A stretch of DNA of 64,000 nt from Oreohelix idahoensis (taxonomy: Eukaryota; Mollusca; Gastropoda; Stylommatophora; Oreohelicidae): NCBI GenBank assembly GCA_024509875.1, contig JAMPIV010011350.1, positions 186,001-250,000 of the forward strand, read 5' to 3'. Positions 10,490 through 24,182 of the stretch are shown piece after piece; the first letter of the stretch is position 1; every line of letters begins with the position of its first letter. The notes under the pieces were generated by a model. The model was not told the DNA's origin, searched no databases, and saw only the letters and a program-made list of their open reading frames with translations. The position numbers were made by a program, and so were the translations under genes.

Positions 10490-11365
10490 TTGATTAGAGT
10501 CAGTTGGCTTGTTTTCTCTTAGCAACGGCACATCCGGTTACTCGTGACGAAAAAGCAATAAGCAATCTTGGAGCTTTTCTCTTTCTAATTTCCATATATT
10601 TTCCAGATTCAATTAAAGCTCTTGCCTTTCGTATTCTTATTCTGTTACCCACGTCTGTTCCTCCAGCTTTGTCTGTATTGCCGCCAAAATAAACGATGTA
10701 TAAATTCACATCTTGTAAGGGTGTTTTAACGTGCGCAGTCTGGCTATTATATGTTGCCGCATTTATTCTCATCATTTTTTTTCTTTTCTCTGTGTATTCT
10801 TATAGCCACGTCTCATAGAGAAGTCTCACATTGTCTAGCATCTGGTAACGGCTATGATATAGAGGAGTCACATCCTCAGCAAAAATCTAGAACGTCAAGC
10901 AGTTTCCTTAGAGTTCACCGAGTTCCATCTCTATTTGTTATGTTGTTTTCACAAACTGATATATTGTCAGTCATGAAATGATGACACTTGGCGTCCCTGC
11001 CGAACTCCAGTTCTTATCTCAAAATTTACTATCAGTTGTCCTTCGTGAAAAATTCTTCATGTTTTATTTTCATGTGTTTTCCTTATTTTGTTAATGAATT
11101 TATGGAGAAATCCATAATGCCTCATCAGTTTCAGAAGTGCTTTGTCTACGAATGCGTTTTGTAGTCCACAATGCAATGTAAAGTTGAATTATATTCCAAG
11201 CGTTGTTCTACTGCTTTGCGCATTGTGGCTATCTGGTCTATACAGGGTGTGCTTTGTTGACAACCTGCTTGCTCTTCTCTCAGTTGTCTGTGCCCTCTTT
11301 TATTCTCTCAGGCATATTCCCGTACAGTGTTTTCCCTAGTATTCCTGTGTAATTTACCTAGTCTT
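10490..11365 (-). pseudogene. LINE reverse transcriptase relic, downstream half (interrupted by element 1)
   Basis: Reading the minus strand from 11365 downward gives, with frame shifts, an 'EEQAG' block, 'IDQIATMRK', a 'HEGQL' plus 'RTGVRQG' block, an eroded FADD region, 'MRINA', and 'GGTDVGNRIRIRKAR' near 10590. These are consecutive RT motifs of an APE-type LINE related to 8330-8815. The upstream part of the same gene resumes at 21641-21960 on the far side of element 1, so this LINE was the insertion target. Many stops; long dead. Confidence 0.85.
11361..11365. repeat. Target-site duplication of element 1 (left)
   Basis: GTCTT directly precedes the 5' LTR and recurs directly after the 3' LTR at 21641-21645. 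Confidence 0.95.
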
Positions 11366-12224
11366 TGTTACGGTAGTTTTATTGATATCGTCAGCTATAA
11401 TTGGCAGTGCGTATTTTTAGGTCAATAGAATTAATATAAATTGATCTTTATACTTCACGGATTAGTGAACGCGAAATACACGGTCAAATTATGACGTGTT
11501 AGCGTCGATAAGGTCACGCTTCGTGACTTAGTTACTGGACCCTTGTTACGTTGTCCGTCAAGCCGTGAAGTCGTGTTTTTACCTCCTTCCAAGGTTAGGC
11601 TTTGCTAATAGCCGTATTTATGTAAATTGATACCAGGACTCAGGGTCAGTCCAGATAATATTATATACGAGTGAATTCATAAAGGTTTGTGATTAACCTG
11701 CGTTACGGAAGGATATTTGATAAGTAGTTTGATTATTTTCGTCAAGACTCATGCGCTCATTTCTGGCTGTCTGGATCCCAGCAGCACATGTATACAGCCA
11801 TGATGTTCTGTTGATATGAATTCAATATGACACGGACGGATAAGAATATATATGCAAGTAAATTCTAATGAACTGTATGTTAATGTTATACCTGCTTGAA
11901 ATGTCTTCGTATGTGAACTTGTTAATAAATAATGGACTCCAATTCGAAGACTTATCCACATCGATAACGTTACGGTTGGTTTGTCAGATTGACAATGTTC
12001 ATTATTATTGTAGTTGAAGAACTCTTCCTATAAGAAGATATACAATATAATAATGAGCTCCGAAAGGAACCAATGTCTTCTTGGACATTCATTACACAAT
12101 GAGACCATATAATGTTGACCCTCATTTGAATACTTATAAAACGAACGAAGCACGCATTCACAACTCAACCAAATAAAGAACCAGCTCTGAACCAGCAACC
12201 CGTAGCGAAACCAGTAACGTATCA
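11366..12224 (+). repeat. Element 1 5' LTR
   Basis: 859 bp, TG...CA termini, about 98% identical to 20789-21640 by eye. Short open frames repeated in both LTRs are not genes. Confidence 0.95.
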
Positions 12225-12226
12225 GC

Positions 12227-12244
12227 TGGTGGCCAGATGCGGTC
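12227..12244 (+). promoter_or_regulatory. Element 1 putative primer binding site
   Basis: TGGTGGCCAGATGCGG begins 2 nt after the LTR and starts with TGG as expected for pairing to a tRNA CCA end. The cognate tRNA is not identified. Element 2 has a similar TGGTGGGCCAG at the same place. Confidence 0.6.
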
Positions 12245-13535
12245 GTGGAATTGTAATCTAATTGTCAAAATTTTCAAAAAATACCGGGTTGAGAAAAAGT
12301 CCCTTCGAGCGAAAATGGACACTTTTTGCGTATACACCTATGACGTCAGACGCCCTTAGCAACAGTACGAATCTTCAGTATCAATGGCAGCCACATCTCA
12401 ACGTCGTTGAAGAAAAGAATTTCTGAATGCTCAATTAACATTGGAAACTAGATTCAACCAGCATTATCAGGCAATATGAGCTCTTCAGTCTGTTTGCGAA
12501 GCGGGCACTGTACGAATTTATCGAGGCTAAAAGCTAAGTAATTGTTTTCGCTTTACGCTGTCATGTCCTCTTTGCTATTTCACCGTCATGTCTTTTGCAA
12601 ATCATTGTTTAATGTTGATTGTGATTTTCATATGTATATGTTGTATTTTACATATTAGTGGGCGGTTGGCGAGGCGAATCGAAACTGAATTTATGTTTTC
12701 TTTTTAGAACGACCGATTCAGTTTTGATTGATTTGTAGGGCAGTTAAATTTTTTCATTTAGCAAAGAATCCATTGACGATTTTCCGATGGTAAAAATTCG
12801 TTTGCATTTGAAAGGATTTGACCTTGTATGTTAGATGTGATTTACTGTGGATAACTGGTGTATTTTGCTGTACTAATTTCATTTTTATTCAGTTCTGTAA
12901 TAATGTTCGTAATCTATCCCGTCAATTCTGATCTTTGTATCACATATTTCATAGATTTTGTATTAACCGTTATGAGTCCATTGTTACGTCACTGATTTTT
13001 GAGTACATGTTTCATCTTGACTTAGTTCAATCCTTGACCTTCTTAGTGTACTTCCGATTATTTCTTCTTAGTTTATAGATTCATTTTATGTCTGAAATTG
13101 TCAGTTTGTGATGTGCTAATGTTCTGTACAGTTTAGTTTATTGTTTGTCTTAGTTATTCATTTCATATATTAATGATTTAATAATGTTATAAATTTACTA
13201 TTAATAGAATAATACAATAATTTGATTAATTTTTACTAAATCATTTGATGACTTAGGTGATGTCATCTATTTGCAGTAGTAGTCCAATATACTATTGAAG
13301 CATATTGTAGATTATGACGAGGGCATAATAGCATAATATATATTGATAAATAACTTTAATTTATGGTTTGCCTTAAATAGGACAGACATATTTGATATTA
13401 ATTAGTACATTTTCATAGTACTACAGTGTGCACTGGGCACATGTATATGATTAAATAACATAATTATGGACGGATAATACTCATAATTATTGGAGGATAA
13501 TATTAGATGCATGATATAAATTCACAGAGAAGGAA
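12245..13535 (+). other. Element 1 5' internal leader, non-coding
   Basis: About 1.3 kb of AT-rich leader between the primer binding site and the LINE insertion cluster. No ORF of note. Confidence 0.55.
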
Positions 13536-13960
13536 ATGTCAAAATTGTCCTCTTTTCACACAATATGCCTAAGAAAAATTCACCGAATCTTTTGGCCGAA
13601 TACCATCACCAACCAAGATCTGCTTACTCGCAGCAAGCAAGAGGACATGCATACCATCATAGCTGGCAGACGCTGGAGCTGGATTGGTCATGTCCTCAGA
13701 AGAGACCCCGATGCCATCACAAGAACAGCTATGCTTTGGACCCCTGAAGGAAAGCGAAAGAGAGGCCGACCAAAAACAACTTGGCGGAGGACTGTGGAGG
13801 CTGAGATGCAAAGAATGAACCAGAGTTGGGGCACTGTACGAAGGATGGCCACCGACCGTGCAAAGTGGAATCAATTTGTTGTTGCCCTACAAGACGTCAC
13901 TAGGCGTGATGGCCACTGACTGCTTTGACGGTCGGTGGTTAAGGATCGAAGAAGAATAAA

Positions 13961-13961
<1 letters not shown>
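13536..13961 (+). pseudogene. LINE pol C-terminal fragment inserted in element 1
   Basis: An open frame of 127 codons gives the extreme C-terminus of a LINE pol: 'LSSFHTICLRKIHRI', 'WSWIGHVLRRD', 'WTPEGKRKRGRPKTTWRR', 'ATDRAKWNQFV'. It is 5'-truncated, ends with TGA at about 13919, then has a short 3' UTR ('gacggtcggtgg') and a (CTAT)n tail. It is absent from the equivalent region of element 2, so it was inserted later. The family is related to, but distinct from, the one at 58268-60945. Confidence 0.85.
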
Positions 13962-14227
<266 letters not shown>

Positions 14228-14424
14228 ATCTATGTATTAATGTTTATTTTTATTTTTATTTATTTTATTTTTACATTCATTATTATTATTATTATTCTTT
14301 TTTAATGTTAAAAACGTACTTTAATTATGATGATTATTGCAAATGTAACATTACTTTTATAATGATAAATGCCTTAATTATGCTTATAGTAAATGTGAGG
14401 ATGAAAGGATATAGTATATATGAT

Positions 14425-14520
14425 GAGAGAGAGAGGAAGGGCAGAATGTCAGACGGGCCTGCGTGCCCAATTCTTAACCCTTTGAAAATAAAGTTCGTTC
14501 GTTCGTTCGTTCGTTCGTTC
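14425..14520 (+). repeat. Retroposon 3' end with (GTTC)n tail
   Basis: A short GC-richer stretch ends 'ctttgaaaataaa' followed by five GTTC units (about 14493-14520). An AATAAA-like end plus a tetranucleotide tail is typical of a LINE/SINE 3' terminus. The body is too short to classify. Confidence 0.5.
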
Positions 14521-14556
14521 AGCATCATAAATTAATAAGGGTATAATATATTGGTA

Positions 14557-14712
14557 ATGGGTTGATTTGCCGTTGCCCTAAAGACGCCACTAGGCGTGAT
14601 GGGAAACAATGGCAAAGAAAACCTATCTGCTGTTGCCCTAAGACACCACTAGGCGTAATGGCCACTAACTGCTTTGACGGTCGGTGGCTAAGGACGAAAG
14701 AAGAAGAAGAAG
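14557..14712 (+). mobile_element. Short LINE 3'-end insertion with 12-bp TSD
   Basis: Contains two partial tandem copies of the same 3' UTR seen at 13880-13955 ('actaggcgt.atgg', 'gctttgacggtcggtgg') and ends in an (AAG)n tail. It is flanked by perfect duplications AATATATTGGTA at 14545-14556 and 14713-14724. Confidence 0.85.
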
Positions 14713-14893
14713 AATATATTGGTATAATGTAATGAGTAAACATTATTGATTTACATTATTTAGTTACAAAATAGTTGTGGAACTTACAATTAATAGTACT
14801 ATAAGATTGTAGTTGATTATATTGTGTATTAATCTATTGTTACACATACATATAATTAAATATTTAACTGAGGAGGCATATTGTTGAATTAAT

Positions 14894-15369
14894 ATGGCTA
14901 CTCTTGACACCTTTGTTAAGATTGGGAAGGATTATGGTTACAAAGGACCAGAACTTCATCAATTTGCAGAACAGCAACTGGCTGCATGGAAGCAGGAACA
15001 AGAAGAACTTGAAAGAAAAGAAGCTGATAAAAAAGCTGCATTGAAGAAGGAAGAAGAAGAACGTGAACTTAAATTAGAAAAGCAAAAAAAATTGCTAAAC
15101 GAGAGATGGAAGAACAAAAAGAACTTGCTAGGCGTGAAGAAGAAAGAAAAGTGGCAAGGGACGAGATGTTACTGATTGAAGAAGAGAATAAATTGAAACG
15201 AGAGGAAATTATAAGGCAACAAGAAATGGAATTGGCACGTCTTAAGTTTGAAACTGCAAAATTACAGGCACAAAGTGCTACTACGAGCCAGACTGATAAT
15301 TCTCAAAATGGATCTTCATCCAATCAAAACAAACCTATTATAACTTTAAATTACCACATTTCAAATTGA
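14894..15369 (+). pseudogene. Element 1 gag N-terminal coiled-coil, frameshifted
   Basis: Begins 'MATLDTFVKIG' and soon becomes an E/K/R-rich stretch (about residues 35-150 over two frames), predicted as a long charged helix. The frame breaks at about 15100 and again near 15350, just before the capsid part. Element 2 and element 3 gag proteins start with the same kind of helix, so this is a family trait. It would contribute to virus-like particle assembly; the break makes this copy non-functional. Confidence 0.85.
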
Positions 15370-17321
15370 ACCTTGACGACCTTTCATCATACCTGGCACG
15401 GTTTGAACAGGTATGCAAAACAAATAACTTACCTAAACAGGCATGGGCACTTAAACTAAATGAATTTTTAGACGGTGAACCATTGAACGCAACAGAGAAT
15501 GCTGATCCTACTATAGCAGTGGATTATGATGCAATAAAAGCTTTATTGTTAAAAAGGTTTCATTTGGATGAGGAAGCATGTAGACTTAGGTTTAAAACGC
15601 TTTTACCTGAGTCCAATAAAGACTTTCCAGGTTTTATTGCGAATATACGCAATACTTTTAGCAGATGGGTGGAACTGGCAGGTGTTAACAAATCGTACGA
15701 CAAATTAGTTGATTTGTTACTGAGGGATAAAGTTTTATCCTCTATCAGTCCACCGTTCTTTTCCTTTATACAAGAACGAAAACCATCTACAATTGCTGCA
15801 CTGGAAGAAATGGCAGTAAATTATTGCTCCGCACATCCCAATGCGAGCATATCTAACTTACAAATAAGAGAACCTCTACCTGTAGCTTCTAATATGGCAT
15901 TCCAGGGTAAAGATAAATCTCGAGCTTATAGTATGGATAGGAATTATCCACACAGAAGGAATAATGCTCACTATGACAATTATAAAAATAATAATACATA
16001 TGGGAACGTCAACAGAGGTACACAACTGAATAGGAATCAGTCCCCTCAATTCAGATACAACAATGGTCAACACTATTCTAACCATAAACGATCATACAAC
16101 TATAACAATAATAACAATGAAAACAGGTGGACTAAGAATAATCAAGGCTTCAGACCTAGACACAATAGTCACCACGGGGGACAACAAAAAAATTTTAATA
16201 ACGATTCTAGACATCGGTCTCAGTCACGAAGACCGTCACATTATGATCATAATATTGGGGCGGCACTTACTACTGTTACTACCCCATTGGTTCCCCATGA
16301 TGATAAACCAATTCAATCGTCGTCCACATGTTATGCTATGAATTATAACGTGGCAAATAGTTGCCCAGCTTGTAATCTTGTTTTTCAGAAAGCAAAGGAA
16401 ACAGTATTGAACTGCGGACATATTCTACCAGAAGTAGGTCTTGCAGCCAATGATGGAACAGGCTCTATGATATTTAACAGAGGGATAGTAAATGGTTCTA
16501 TCGTCTCTGTTTTGAGAGATTCTGGATCTACGACTATTGGAGTCCGACAGTCACTGATCCATCCAAGTTGTGCTACTAACGAATATGTTAAATGTATGAC
16601 TTTCGGGGGTACAATTGAACACTACCCCACTGCGATAATTCATATTAATACACCTTTCTTTGCAGGAAATGTTAAGGTATGCATGTTGAAAAATCCTATT
16701 GCAGATCTTATGGTTGGTCGCATTCATGGCAGTAGAGATTGCACCCCAGAAGAAATTATCGAATGGGAGAAACACAATCTGTGCACTGGAAATGCAGTGA
16801 CAACTAGAGCACAGACTAAAATTGTAGAGAGTGTCGACACTAAAAAGGTGGAACCAGAAAAACAGGAAGATATTGAGGTTCATTCTCCTATTGACAGAGC
16901 TACGTTTGCAAGAAAACAGAAGGAAGACACATCTTTAAAAAAATTTTTTGCTCTGGTGAATAAGTTTGATAATCTTACCTCGAGTAATAAAGACAAACAT
17001 TGGTTTACAATCAAAAATGATATATTAATTAGATGTTTGATGGACAGTTCTCAGGTAAAACGACAAGTCATGGTACCTTCTGCATTTAGACGCTATATTC
17101 TCCAACATGCTCATGATTCACAGTGTGCAGGTCACATGGTATATACTCGGACACGATCCCGAGTATTATCTTCATTCTTTTGGCCAGGTGTTTTACGAGA
17201 TATATCACAGTATGTACGCTCTTGTACGATATGCCAGGAAGTTAAAGCACGTGGAGCTTTTCACACGGCTCCTATTCAGGCTTGTGATATCTCAGTGCGA
17301 CCTTTTGACAAAATGGCATAG
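15346..17321 (+). pseudogene. Element 1 gag capsid - protease - integrase zinc domain
   Basis: One open frame of about 650 codons. The capsid-like part (15366-15890) aligns with element 2 gag ('FARFEQ'-like, 'LLLRDKVLSSI', 'FIQERKPSTI'). An N/R/H/Y-rich tail follows. Then comes a CX2CX13CGH motif (codons from 16362 to 16421), an aspartic protease with catalytic DSG at 16518-16526 ('RDSGSTTIGVRQS'), a linker with 'VTTRAQTK', and the HHCC zinc domain of integrase ('HAHDSQCAGHM' ... 'CTICQEVK', 17105-17250). The frame is lost at about 17315-17320, at the first catalytic Asp region of integrase. No CCHC knuckle is present. Confidence 0.9.
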
Positions 17322-18345
17322 ATATCATTGGTCCACTCTTACCTTCGGCCAGAGGACATAGATTCGTCCTCACTTGCATTGATTTATGCACACGATGGCC
17401 AGAAGCAATACCACTGAAGACCACCACTACAGCAGATGTAGCTGATGCACTACATCTTATTTTTTCTAGGGTAGGTTTCCCTAGGAAGTTATTGTCAGAT
17501 CATGGATCTCAATTCATATCTGATACTATGACAGGGTAATGAAGACATGGTACATAGATAGGAATCTTAGTAGTATTTATCATCCTATGAGTAATGGTGC
17601 GGTGGAACGGCTTAACCGTACACTTAAATAAGGTTACGGTTAAACATCCTCAGGACTAGGACAGAGCACTCCCAGCTGTCCTGTTCGTCTATCGAGAGGT
17701 GCCACATGAACAGACTGGCTTCTATCCATTTGAATTAGTTTTCGACGCTCCACCAAGAGGTCCTATGGGACTCATAAAGACTTACTAATTGACGCCGAGA
17801 TGACTCAGGATACCCAGTCATCATACGAGTACGTAATTAATCTTAGTAAGAATATCATTGAATCTTGCCAGTTGGCAACAGCTTCTTCTGAGGCTGCGAA
17901 AGCTAAGGCTCGGACCTTACAAAATAGAACTAGACGATTACGTCAACTATTTCCAGGCGATGAGGCTTATGTGTTACTTCCACATAATGACAATAAATTA
18001 CTTATATCATGGAATGGTCCTTACAAGGTTATTGACAAGATTTCTGACGTTGAATACGTCTTAGACATTAAGGGACACAGAAAAATATACCATATAAACA
18101 TGCTCAAACAATTTCACACTCGTCCAGAACACTTGCAATCTATTTTCCACGAATTAGATGACACAGTAGTACCAAATTGTCATTATACTAATCTATCAGT
18201 GATTCAGGAAGAAGAATCTTCTTTTCCTGAGGTACAGATGTCTTTACCTGTACCTGTATTACAACCTATGGAATCTTGGCGTGATGTAACCATCTCTTCG
18301 TCGGTTACACCGCAACAGCATCATCAGATTGCTGATCTCTTATAA
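17316..18345 (+). pseudogene. Element 1 integrase core and C-terminal domain, broken
   Basis: In shifting frames: 'TCIDLCTRWPEA' near 17370, 'LSDHGSQFIS' near 17495, a damaged 'NGAVERLNRTL' near 17595. From 17800 an open frame of 181 codons carries the integrase C-terminal GPY/F-type module ('SWNGPYKVIDKIS', 'KIYHINMLKQF', about 18010-18110). It lies upstream of RT, as in elements 2 and 3. A TAA at 18343-18345 separates it from RT. Confidence 0.9.
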
Positions 18346-19688
18346 TCATTTCCAGATGTGCTGACAGACGTACCTGGTCGCACATCAGTGATTACTCACG
18401 TCATTACTCTTAAAGATGATACACCAATTCGTGTACATCCCTATTCTGTCCCACTACACTTTCTCAGCAAAACGACTCAGGAACTTCAGCAGATGTTGTC
18501 TTTAGGTATTATCGAGACTAGTACCTCACCATTTTCGTCACCTTTAGTCATTGTCCGAAAGAAGGACAACAACATTCGCTTATGCGTTGACTATAGGAAG
18601 CTAAATGCTCAGACCATAGCTGACAGTGAACCACATCCCATTATTGACGACTTACTTTCTCGTCTGTCCAATGCAACACTTTTCACTAAGATAGATCTAA
18701 CTAAAGGTTATTGGCAGATACCACTAACCGAAAAGGCCAAATATTACACAGCGTTTTCCACTCCACAAGGTCTTTACCAGTGGAATGTGATGTCTTTTGG
18801 GCTTATGAACGCTCCTGCTACCTTTATTCGCATGATGCGAAAAATTTTATCAGGTAGACCAGACATCATTACATACATTGACGACATATGTTTATTTAGT
18901 TCATCATTTGAGGAACATTTTTCGGGGCTTAGATGTGTTTTGGAGATATTAAGAGAAAACCATTTAACCGCTAAACCTACGAAAATACAAATAGCATTTC
19001 AGGGGATAACCTTTCTGGGACATATTATTGGGGCTGGACGTATTCAAACTGTGCCCAGTACGGTATCTAAAATTTTAAATTTATCGGTTCCTCAAACGAA
19101 GAAACAGGTTAGGAGTGTATTAGGTCTAGTCTAATACTACAGTAGATTTGTACCTAACTTATCATCCATCACGGCTGTCTTGTCATCATTGTTAAAAAAG
19201 ACATGCCGTTGAAGGTAAATTGGACTGACGAATGCGACAAAATTTTTCGCATGATATTGACCATCTTCTCAAATCCACCAATTTTGAGGTTACCAGATAC
19301 TTCTAAAAAGTTTTTTTTCTCCGTACAGATGCCAGTAATTACGGTATCGGAGCTTGTTTGCTTCAATATCACGACGATATACTTCATCCAACGATGTACA
19401 TATCAAGAAAACTGAAGTTACTTGAAACAAAATACTACTGTGGACAAGGAGTTGCTGGCAGTAGTTTGGGCAATTACTAAACTTGAGAAATATTTGTTGG
19501 GAGCACCTTTCGTGATCCAAACGGATCAGAAGGCGGTGGCATCGTTACGTCGCTCTAACCACAAAAGCCCCAAACTTGCCAGATTTTCGATTCTATTACA
19601 ACCTTATGACTTTGTCATCGAAGCCATACCGGGACAAGAAAATATATTAGCGGATGCACTTTCGAGACACCCTACTGAAGTCGAATAG
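18346..19688 (+). pseudogene. Element 1 reverse transcriptase and RNase H, broken
   Basis: The RT frame 18358-19134 shows 'LCVDYRKLN', 'FTKIDLTKGYWQI' (motif A), 'SFGLMNAPATF' (motif B) and 'YIDDICLF' (motif C, about 18876). A stop lies at about 19132. Frame shifts follow near 19195 and 19410, damaging the first RNase H Asp block. RNase H and the tether end at 19688 with 'ADALSRHP'. The RT is Ty3/gypsy-type, which fixes the superfamily despite the copia-like gene order. Confidence 0.92.
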
Positions 19689-20788
19689 TAATTGTCCACA
19701 AATTAAAAGATTAAAGACTAAACAAGATTGACTCTGGAACTCTCACTTATTCCTGCGTTACGAAATTGATATGAACCACCTCCATACGGAAAAACACTTC
19801 GAATAATTTACAGGGAATCAATCAATAAGTACGATCTCCGAAAGAAATTGTTTGTGACATATTCCAATGGTTCGTTTTAACATTTGGACTTTGGTTAGTG
19901 TCCAATCGTTTTACAACTCGCTACAAGATAGTCGGGAAAAGTATCTGAATCCATGATGTGACAGTTTACACTCATTCAAGAACAAAACATATTTGAACAT
20001 TATGAAATTTTTTCTCCAATGGAACTTTCCATAAATTCTCAAAGGACATAACGACGGCTGGATCTTCATATCCGACATTATTAAGTTTAATAGTTATTAA
20101 ATTAATAAAGAATATAATAAAATTGAAGTGTGATAATAAAAAAAAGAAGAAGAAAATGTGTCAAAAGAAAGAAAAGATGAAAAAAACAAAATAATATCAC
20201 ACAAGCGAATACTCTAAATTTTTTATTTATGAATGTGATAGCTGTTATATGCATTTAGTTAAGATGTTCACATGAAATGTATGAATATTTTTTTTCTTTT
20301 ATTAATTCATTAAGTTAATTATTTAGTAATTACTTGACACTCATAATTAAGTTTAAACACACATAACTAAATTAATTTATACTTTATCTTTTTCTTTACT
20401 TTACTTGTCCTTACTTCTCATGTCCTTTATTATGACACTATCTCTCAGTTTATTTAATTAGATGTTAATTAATTAATACCCTACATACTTACTATGATTA
20501 ATTAGTTTAGTTTTAATTAGTTAGAATAATTTTCTTTACATAACATTTCATTATTCACTCACAACAGTCTTTAAGTTCAGTAGATAACTATTTAGCGACA
20601 GTTGACACCCCTTTGTTTAATATAATAATGTTATATGACTGATATATTATCGACATGATCACGACACTGTTCTAGACAGAACATCGTAGGCCATATGTCG
20701 GGTTTTTGTAAAATTTTTCATATGTTTGAGTAAGATAGTTCAAAAAAAATCTATCTAATAGATTTTTTTTCCCCCGCGGGCAGGGAAT
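19689..20788 (+). other. Element 1 3' untranslated region and polypurine tract
   Basis: About 1.1 kb of AT-rich non-coding DNA. A purine-rich GCGGGCAGGGAA (20776-20787) immediately before the 3' LTR is the likely plus-strand primer site. Confidence 0.65.
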
Positions 20789-21640
20789 TGTTACGGTAGT
20801 TTTATTGATATCGTCTGCTATAATTGGCAGTGCGCATTTTTAGCTCAATAGAATTAATATAAATTGATTTTTATACTTCACGGATTAGTGAACGCGAAAT
20901 ACACGGTCAAATTATGACGTGTTAGCGTCGATAAGGTCACGCTTCGTGACTTAGTTACTGGACCCTTGTTACGTTGTCCGTCAAGCCGTGAAGTCGTGTT
21001 TTTACCTCCTTCCAAGGTTAGGCTTTGCTAATAGCCGTATTTATGTAAATTGATACCAGGACTCAGGGTCAGTCCAGATAATATTATATACGAGTGAATT
21101 CATAAAGATTTGTGATTAACCTGCGTTACGGAAGGATATTTGATAAGTAGTTTGATTATTTTCATCAAGGCTCATGCGCTCATTTCTGGCTGTCTGGATC
21201 CCAGCAGCACATGTATACAGCCATGATGTTCTGTTGATATGAATTCAATATGACACGGACGGATAAGAATATATATGCAAGTAAATTCTAATGAACTGTA
21301 TGTTAATGTTATACCTGCTTGAAATGTCTTCGTATGTGAACTTGTTAATAAATAATGGACTCCAATTCGAAGACTTATCCACATCGATAACGTTACGGTT
21401 GGTTTGTCAGATTGACAATGTTGATTATTATTGTAGTTGAAGAACTCTTCCTATAAGAAGATATACAATATAATAATGAGCTCCGAAAGGAACCAATGTC
21501 TTCTTGGACATTCATTACACAATGAGACCATATAACGTTGATCCTCTTTTGAATATTTATAAAACGAACGAAGCACGCATTCGCAACGCAACCAAATAAA
21601 GAACCAGCTCTGAACCAGCAACGAAACCAGTAACGTATCA
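20789..21640 (+). repeat. Element 1 3' LTR
   Basis: 852 bp, begins TGTTACGG and ends ACGTATCA, followed by the GTCTT duplication (21641-21645). Confidence 0.95.
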
Positions 21641-21960
21641 GTCTTACAAATCTCCTTTCTCTGGTAATTTGACAAGATATTCTTCCTTCCAACCAACATG
21701 TGTATTTTCTATCTCTCAGACTTTTCAAAGTAATGTGTATCTCTGTAAAGATGTCATATCATAATTTATAGTCTTTTAAATCTCCTTTCTTTGGCAACTT
21801 GACCAGATACCCGTCTTTCAAACTTACATGTGTATCTTCTTTCTCCCATATTTTTCCTAGTAATTTGTACACCTCTAAAGATATTACTGTCTGCGGTGAG
21901 AGTTCTATTTCATATATAAGTAGTCTACTTAATGTCATCACTTGATTCACGTATGCTTAA
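21641..21960 (-). pseudogene. LINE reverse transcriptase relic, upstream half, locally duplicated
   Basis: The minus strand shows an RT block with 'YLVKLPKKGDL' near 21790-21810 and a second, related copy with 'YLVKLPEKGDL' near 21650-21680, so about 120 bp of RT sequence is duplicated in tandem. The second copy runs up to the element 1 target site, and the following RT blocks are found across the element at 11365-10490. This is the pre-insertion host LINE. Confidence 0.8.
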
Positions 21961-22182
21961 TCTACTTATTGTGTAGAAGCGTGTGTGTGTATATGGTTGC
22001 TTGTGCACCGCCGTTTCCATGGTAGCTGCTAGGTAAATCAATAATATTGTAACATAAGTTCAATTTTTCACTTCAGTCTAACATAATAATGACTAGCGCG
22101 TGGTATTAGGCATTTGAAAAGTTTTTATATCGAAAGTACTTAATCCATGTACCTGCCCGGAAAAGGTAGTTTTTTTGCCGTA
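21961..22182. other. Non-coding spacer
   Basis: Nothing recognised. Confidence 0.4.
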
Positions 22183-23103
<921 letters not shown>

Positions 23104-23105
23104 TT

Positions 23106-23161
<56 letters not shown>

Positions 23162-23165
23162 TTTT

Positions 23166-23237
<72 letters not shown>

Positions 23238-23241
23238 TTTT

Positions 23242-23289
<48 letters not shown>

Positions 23290-23291
23290 TC
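23104..23291. repeat. (CTTT)n microsatellite
   Basis: About 188 bp of CTTT repeat with two short interruptions (near 23161 and 23238). Confidence 0.97.
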
Positions 23292-23837
23292 ATTAGAAAC
23301 CGCCCCCCTGGGATTTACACGGGCCATCCACGACTGCCCTTTTGATAATCCTGTATCACAAATCTGTCAATCAAATTAGCCACACACAGGATAAAGAGTT
23401 GCAAGATGTATACACCTGTTCCACACATGCACGTGCCCCACGTAGTTCCTCGGGGTCTCTGGGGGAACAACAAAGAATGACTGCTCCTACTTCAGGCATG
23501 TCTCAGGACTAATACGATCAGGTAGTGTATGGGGCTATCAACCTCATCATGTGAAAGATGAAGCTACAGAAACCACTGTTACAAGGGTACAGCAACGCTT
23601 TAATACAGGCTTCTTACAACGGAACCATCTGCGGGGGTGGCTCTATGCTCTGTAAGGAGCGAGAAGTTTAAGGAAGAAGGCACCCCACAAATTGGATTCC
23701 CAGCAGCATGAGACGAGACAGATTGTCAATAGCATATTTCTTATTGCTACTAGGCAAGAATTTTTGTTTCATCAGCGGTTTTCAAACAAGATAACTTACA
23801 GTATGCTGAGGTTACTGACAAAAGAAAACATTTAATT
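23292..23837. other. Non-coding, nothing recognised
   Basis: No ORF or terminal repeat. 23600-23675 weakly resembles 7805-7870, perhaps a shared unclassified repeat. Confidence 0.35.
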
Positions 23838-24182
23838 CAGGGGTTCTTAACATTTTTGTGCAATGGGCCCTTTTGATTGTCTGGTGAAGGCTAAGGACCT
23901 CTTCCAAGAAAAAATGTGCATAGATGTATGATTTAAATATTTGCATACAAATAATACATTTTCTTACAAAGAAGAATAATTAAGCTTACGTATAGTCATA
24001 CTGAAATATAAAAGCAATGATTAAAAAGAATAACATTTTTTACGTGCGAAAATCTATGATAATTTTCCGAGCGAACATTTTGGCAGAACTCCAGTTTAAA
24101 TGTTTAAGATATGTACATTGTCACCATAGAATACATTCATATACCCTCAAGGGGTCCGCGGAGCACAAGTTAAGAAACCCTG
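23838..24182. mobile_element. hAT-like MITE, single-unit relative of 39008-39988
   Basis: Left end CAGGGGTTCTTAACAT, right end (reverse complement) CAGGGTTTCTTAACTT: 16-bp imperfect inverted repeats. The left subterminal region 'cccttttgattgtctggtgaaggctaaggacc' type sequence matches one unit of the minisatellite inside 39008-39988. Flanking 8-mers (ATTTAATT and ATCTCATG) do not match well, so the duplication is eroded or the boundary is slightly off. Confidence 0.6.
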
